64,000 nt of DNA. It comes from Sphagnum compactum. Taxonomy: Eukaryota; Bryophyta; Sphagnopsida; Sphagnales. Under the pieces are notes generated by a model. It saw only the letters and a list, made by a program, of their open reading frames with translations. It was not told the DNA's origin and made no database searches. The DNA lies in contig OZ234493.1 of NCBI GenBank assembly GCA_965153455.1, positions 3,286,001-3,350,000 on the forward strand, written 5' to 3'. This document shows, one piece after another, positions 60,819 to 64,000 of the stretch (positions within the stretch are counted from its first letter, which is position 1; each line of letters starts with the position of its first letter). The translations under genes were made by a program, and so were the position numbers.

Positions 60819-62175
60819 CACTAGAAAAAAAATTGTCCTTTGTAACCAAGAAATTAATGATTAAATGTTCTAAACAATTAATAGGATATTACTTCAAATC
60901 CTACGTGTAAAAAATTATTATCAAATATTAGTGGTGCATTTGATTAGTAAACAATATCATGGTAACAAGAAAGCTTATGTCGTTTTTTCATTACAAGTTT
61001 TCATCCAATGTCATCCGTGATTGATGACAAAACGACGTGGATGTCCAAAATATCATATGAAACTGTGATTAGAATAAAATCATTTCAAATATAACTAAAA
61101 AATGACTATGCAAATGATGTAAACAAAATAATGTGTCATTACATACACAATGTGATCATAAAATTACTTTACAATGATTCAAATGATTATCAATATAAGT
61201 TGACACATTATGAATTACGACATGTAGGGAACTAATTTCAACTAATATTATTCATATAAGTAATATCAAAACTTTAATTATATTTTTCTTGAATATACTT
61301 GATATATGATCCATTGTAAAATATTTTATATGAGTAAATTAATTATTACACATTGAAATAAATTTTACTAATAAAAAGTGATACACTAAATTTATTATTA
61401 TTATTATTTTTGAAATCAAATAGAATGTAAGATATGGTAAATATATATTTTATTTTTACATTAAATTTGTATCATCAATTTAAGTAAAAAATTATATATG
61501 TAATAAATATTACACAATTATATTAAATTATGTGTAAAATTGAATAAAATTCATAATTTTAGAAAATTATTCAATAAAACAATTCAAATATTTTTTTGAA
61601 ATGAAGTATGGTCTAAATAAAATAAACACTAGATTGTTTACACAATAAGTGGGGTGGTTTGGTGGTAAAGGAGTGTAATTCCATCCTGGGGGTCTAAAGA
61701 TCAATTTCACAAATGACATTGTTGCGGTCAACGATGGACTATTGACCGAATATTCCAAAGATTACCTAAGTTAAGTGCCTACCTAGGTAGATTAGGTGGT
61801 CTACTTAGCCATTTAAACTAGTTTTAAACTTAATTTAAATGATAACACATGTCAACAATTGATACGATGAAAAATAATGAAATTAAAAATAATGGAAATA
61901 CAAATATATCTTATATACATTATAGTAATATAAATTATTATAATTTGTAATAATAAAAAACAATTACACAATGATTAAACAATGACTAACGATTTCACAT
62001 ATGTCCTTTATGATTAATGAATGAAATGTGCTACATCATTGACACATCGTGTCTTAAATGACTATTGTTTTCAACAATTCATTCGTAATGACTTTATGGC
62101 TATTAGTCATTTTTGTCCTTTATGACTAAAATACTAGTCATAAACTCAATATATACTTCAAGATTTTTTCTAATG
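60819..62175. mobile_element. CACTA-like element inside the Harbinger transposase, 1.36 kb
   Basis: The left end is CACTAGAAAAAAAATTG and the right end, inverted, CATTAGAAAAAATCTTG. tat flanks both sides (60816-60818 and 62176-62178). Removing the element and one tat joins VDFY to SFKLKGNT in frame, so the insertion is defined to the base. Subterminal gtcctttrtgacta motifs occur at both ends. The interior is very AT-rich, non-coding, and has a weak tRNA-like module near 61645-61705. Confidence 0.85.
61645..61705 (+). repeat. Weak tRNA-like module
   Basis: GGTTTGGTGGTAAAGG resembles a D-arm, and GGGGGTCTAAAGATCAATTT a T-arm. It is the most degenerate of the tRNA-like modules and lies inside the element at 60819-62175. 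It is followed by cctaagttaagtgcctacct, as in the other carriers of the module. Confidence 0.3.
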
Positions 62176-63490
62176 TATTCCTTCAAATTAAAAGGTAATA
62201 CCATTCAAATGCAAGTTGTTGTGAACCATCGAAAGAGGCTTTGGGATGTGTATCTTGGGATTCTAGGTTTTGTTGATGATGCTCGAGTTTTGAAGATGTC
62301 TTCCTTATACCACAAAGCCATTAAACATAATTTGCTTGTTATTGAACTTAAACAAGAAGGTATCAAACCTTACATTCTAGGGGACAAGCTGGGCAATCCT
62401 TTATTACCATGGCTGATGGTGCCACATAAATAAATAAGGGTACGTTAAACAATGCTTGAAATTTTGTACAATTGACATTTATCTTATGGCAGAAGTGTGG
62501 TTGAATTTTTTTTTGAAATCCTTCAAAATGTTGTTCAAGGGGTTGAAGTCATGTTTAAGGAGCCAAAGGCACCAAGGTAAAAAGTCCCTTTTTAGTGGCT
62601 ACACATGACATGTGTCATTTTTACGTTGGTTATAATTTAAAATTTTACATTTCAAATACCCCATTTAACATTACATTTTAGATATAAAAACATTTTGACT
62701 ACAAATTTATTTTATATCATATATATTATGCATTTATGCCCTTTAACACATATATATCACAAATTTTGTTAAAGCCACATTTTCAAAATTCATAATTTTT
62801 AAGGTCAAAAACACTTTTGAACCAAATGTATTCAAATGGGTTTTTAAAATTAATTTTCATTAATTCAAGTGCTTTTGCCCTTCTAATCATCAATGTTAAA
62901 ATCCTTTCCCATTTTCAAAAAGAATAGTGAACATTTGGTAAAAAAAAAGACATTTGAAAAAAACAAAGATTGTCCATTCTCAAGGTTTGAGTGCTTTGAA
63001 CATGCAAAAACATTTTTGATTTGTGTCAAGTTTTGAACATGTAAACTTTGCAATTAATAAAAAATATTCCAAAAAAAGTTATGATAATTCAGACTATAAT
63101 GTTTCCTTTCTAATATTTCAAACATATAAAACTGTAGTTTTAAGAAGTGTCCATTCACTTGGGTGGCTCCTCTGATTGTGATTTTACCTAGGGAGCTCTT
63201 ACAAAAGATTAACTTAAATATCTTTTTTTTGTTGGATGCTATTGTTTACTACTATATGTTACATAATTCGATCCTCAATGGCATAAATGACGTTGTTGAA
63301 TCCTTGATGACTTAATTGGAAGTTGAGAATCATGAACAACTAGCTCAAGTTGGAAAGAGGGATGAAAAAAGAAATGTAAAGGTAGGTGTTGACATTGATG
63401 ATGAACATGTTCCTTTACATGTTGATGAAGTTTCTGGAAACACATAATAAACAATTTTAAAGCAGTATCTTGGAACTCGTAAGCCACAAA

Positions 63491-64000
63491 TTTGAAGATG
63501 AATTTGGCCTAATGTTTTGAAGATTTCATGAATATGAAAACCACGAATTTGAAACTAAAAAAATTGGAACTGAAAAATGATCTACTCTACATGTTTTCCT
63601 TGATGATTCAACTGGCTTCATCATCACTAACAAGAATGTTGGTTGGTGGATTTTCATCTTGTGATGAATAAGAAAAAATGTTTATTGGTGCTGGCATTTC
63701 AATTTTAACTTGAATGAAACCGTGACACATTACGATGCTCAAATTGGCTAGAACATTCACCATGTTTTTACTTGTGTGATGAATTTTTTTTATCTCTGGA
63801 TTTCAATTATTGCAAATGTTATTTGGTTTTATGCTCCTAAGTTTTGCTGCAATGTTTTTCAATCTTGAGCTATGTCACATTTATGCGTTCCATCGCATTA
63901 AAAAGCATTTTTTTGTTCTTGTCTGAAACTTCTAGGATTGAGGAAAACACATTTGACCTCTTGTGCTTGACATTTATGTTCCCAAACGTCAATAATGTTG
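63491..64000. other. Downstream of the Harbinger pseudogene, no gene seen
   Basis: AT-rich sequence with no recognisable coding or terminal repeat. The Harbinger element's right TIR, if present, would be here or beyond the window. Confidence 0.4.

Larger units (their letters stand above)
60400..63490 (+). pseudogene. PIF/Harbinger transposase, decayed and interrupted
   Basis: DDE nuclease of the Harbinger type on the plus strand. An early block near 60510-60670 has IPVSISVACS and LVLHEFMCALN. Then MDGFKELCGMLTIHGAIDIT, with HIHV next, holds the first catalytic Asp (about 60705-60780). A CACTA-like element interrupts at 60819-62175. The frame resumes as YSFKLKGNTIQMQVVVNH, RLWDVYLG and VDDARVLKMSSLYHKA, then YILGDKLGNPLLPWLMVPHK (62340-62430). 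A late segment near 63230-63350 (YYYMLHNSILNG, QLEVENHEQ with the Q codon now TAA) matches the family C-terminus. Stops and frame changes occur throughout. The region 62440-63170 between these parts is unclear and could be an intron or another insertion. TIRs were not found. The partner Myb-like protein was not seen. Confidence 0.75.

Noticed and set aside
1-64000. CRISPR arrays, bacterial operons, ribosome-binding sites, rRNA genes
   Set aside because: Spliced genes, LTR elements and plant TIR elements show a plant nuclear region. The tandem repeats lack unique spacers, and no rRNA sequence was seen.

Overview
The window is nuclear DNA from a land plant with a large, repeat-rich, AT-rich genome. 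The evidence is an intron-rich pentatricopeptide-repeat (PPR) gene, an intronless group-A GT47 glycosyltransferase of the MUR3/XLT2 type, and Ty1/copia, PIF/Harbinger and CACTA-like debris. The lineage cannot be fixed from the sequence. Low gene density, and a Penelope-like reverse transcriptase in an intron, fit a bryophyte, lycophyte, fern or gymnosperm at least as well as an angiosperm.

Layout. 1-800: 3' part of an unidentified minus-strand gene, with a telo-box upstream. 2.4-13.2 kb: nested Ty1/copia elements on the minus strand. An inner element (3386-11307) with both LTRs, primer-binding site and polypurine tract sits inside the reverse transcriptase of an older, truncated copia, and is itself split by a 1.9-kb terminal-inverted-repeat (TIR) element. 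14.7-24.8 kb: a minus-strand PPR gene modelled here with 17 phase-compatible exons (about 700 aa); its largest intron holds a decayed Penelope-like reverse transcriptase. 27.8-30.25 kb: a strikingly GC-rich DNA transposon with TIRs and a 10-bp direct repeat at its borders, encoding a decayed BED-finger/hAT-like transposase. Its base composition is unlike all its surroundings and its protein resembles a family I recall from oomycetes. 30-41 kb: AT-rich repeats, including a short tandem array split by a 1.5-kb TIR insertion. 42.5-43.0 kb: a small element with a perfect 24-bp TIR. 45.3-47.9 kb: the GT47 gene and a small divergent ORF. 50.3-63.5 kb: CACTA-like elements, tandem repeats and a Harbinger transposase pseudogene interrupted by a CACTA-like element with an exact 3-bp target duplication.

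Only two genes look intact: the PPR gene, probably acting in organellar RNA metabolism, and the GT47 gene, probably a Golgi cell-wall galactosyltransferase. They are not functionally linked by position. Most of the rest is layered transposon insertion whose relative order can be read from junctions: outer copia, then inner copia and its inserted TIR element; Harbinger, then a CACTA-like element; tandem array, then a CACTA-like element. The GC-rich transposon is the best candidate for something unexpected, namely horizontal transfer between an oomycete-like microbe and a plant.
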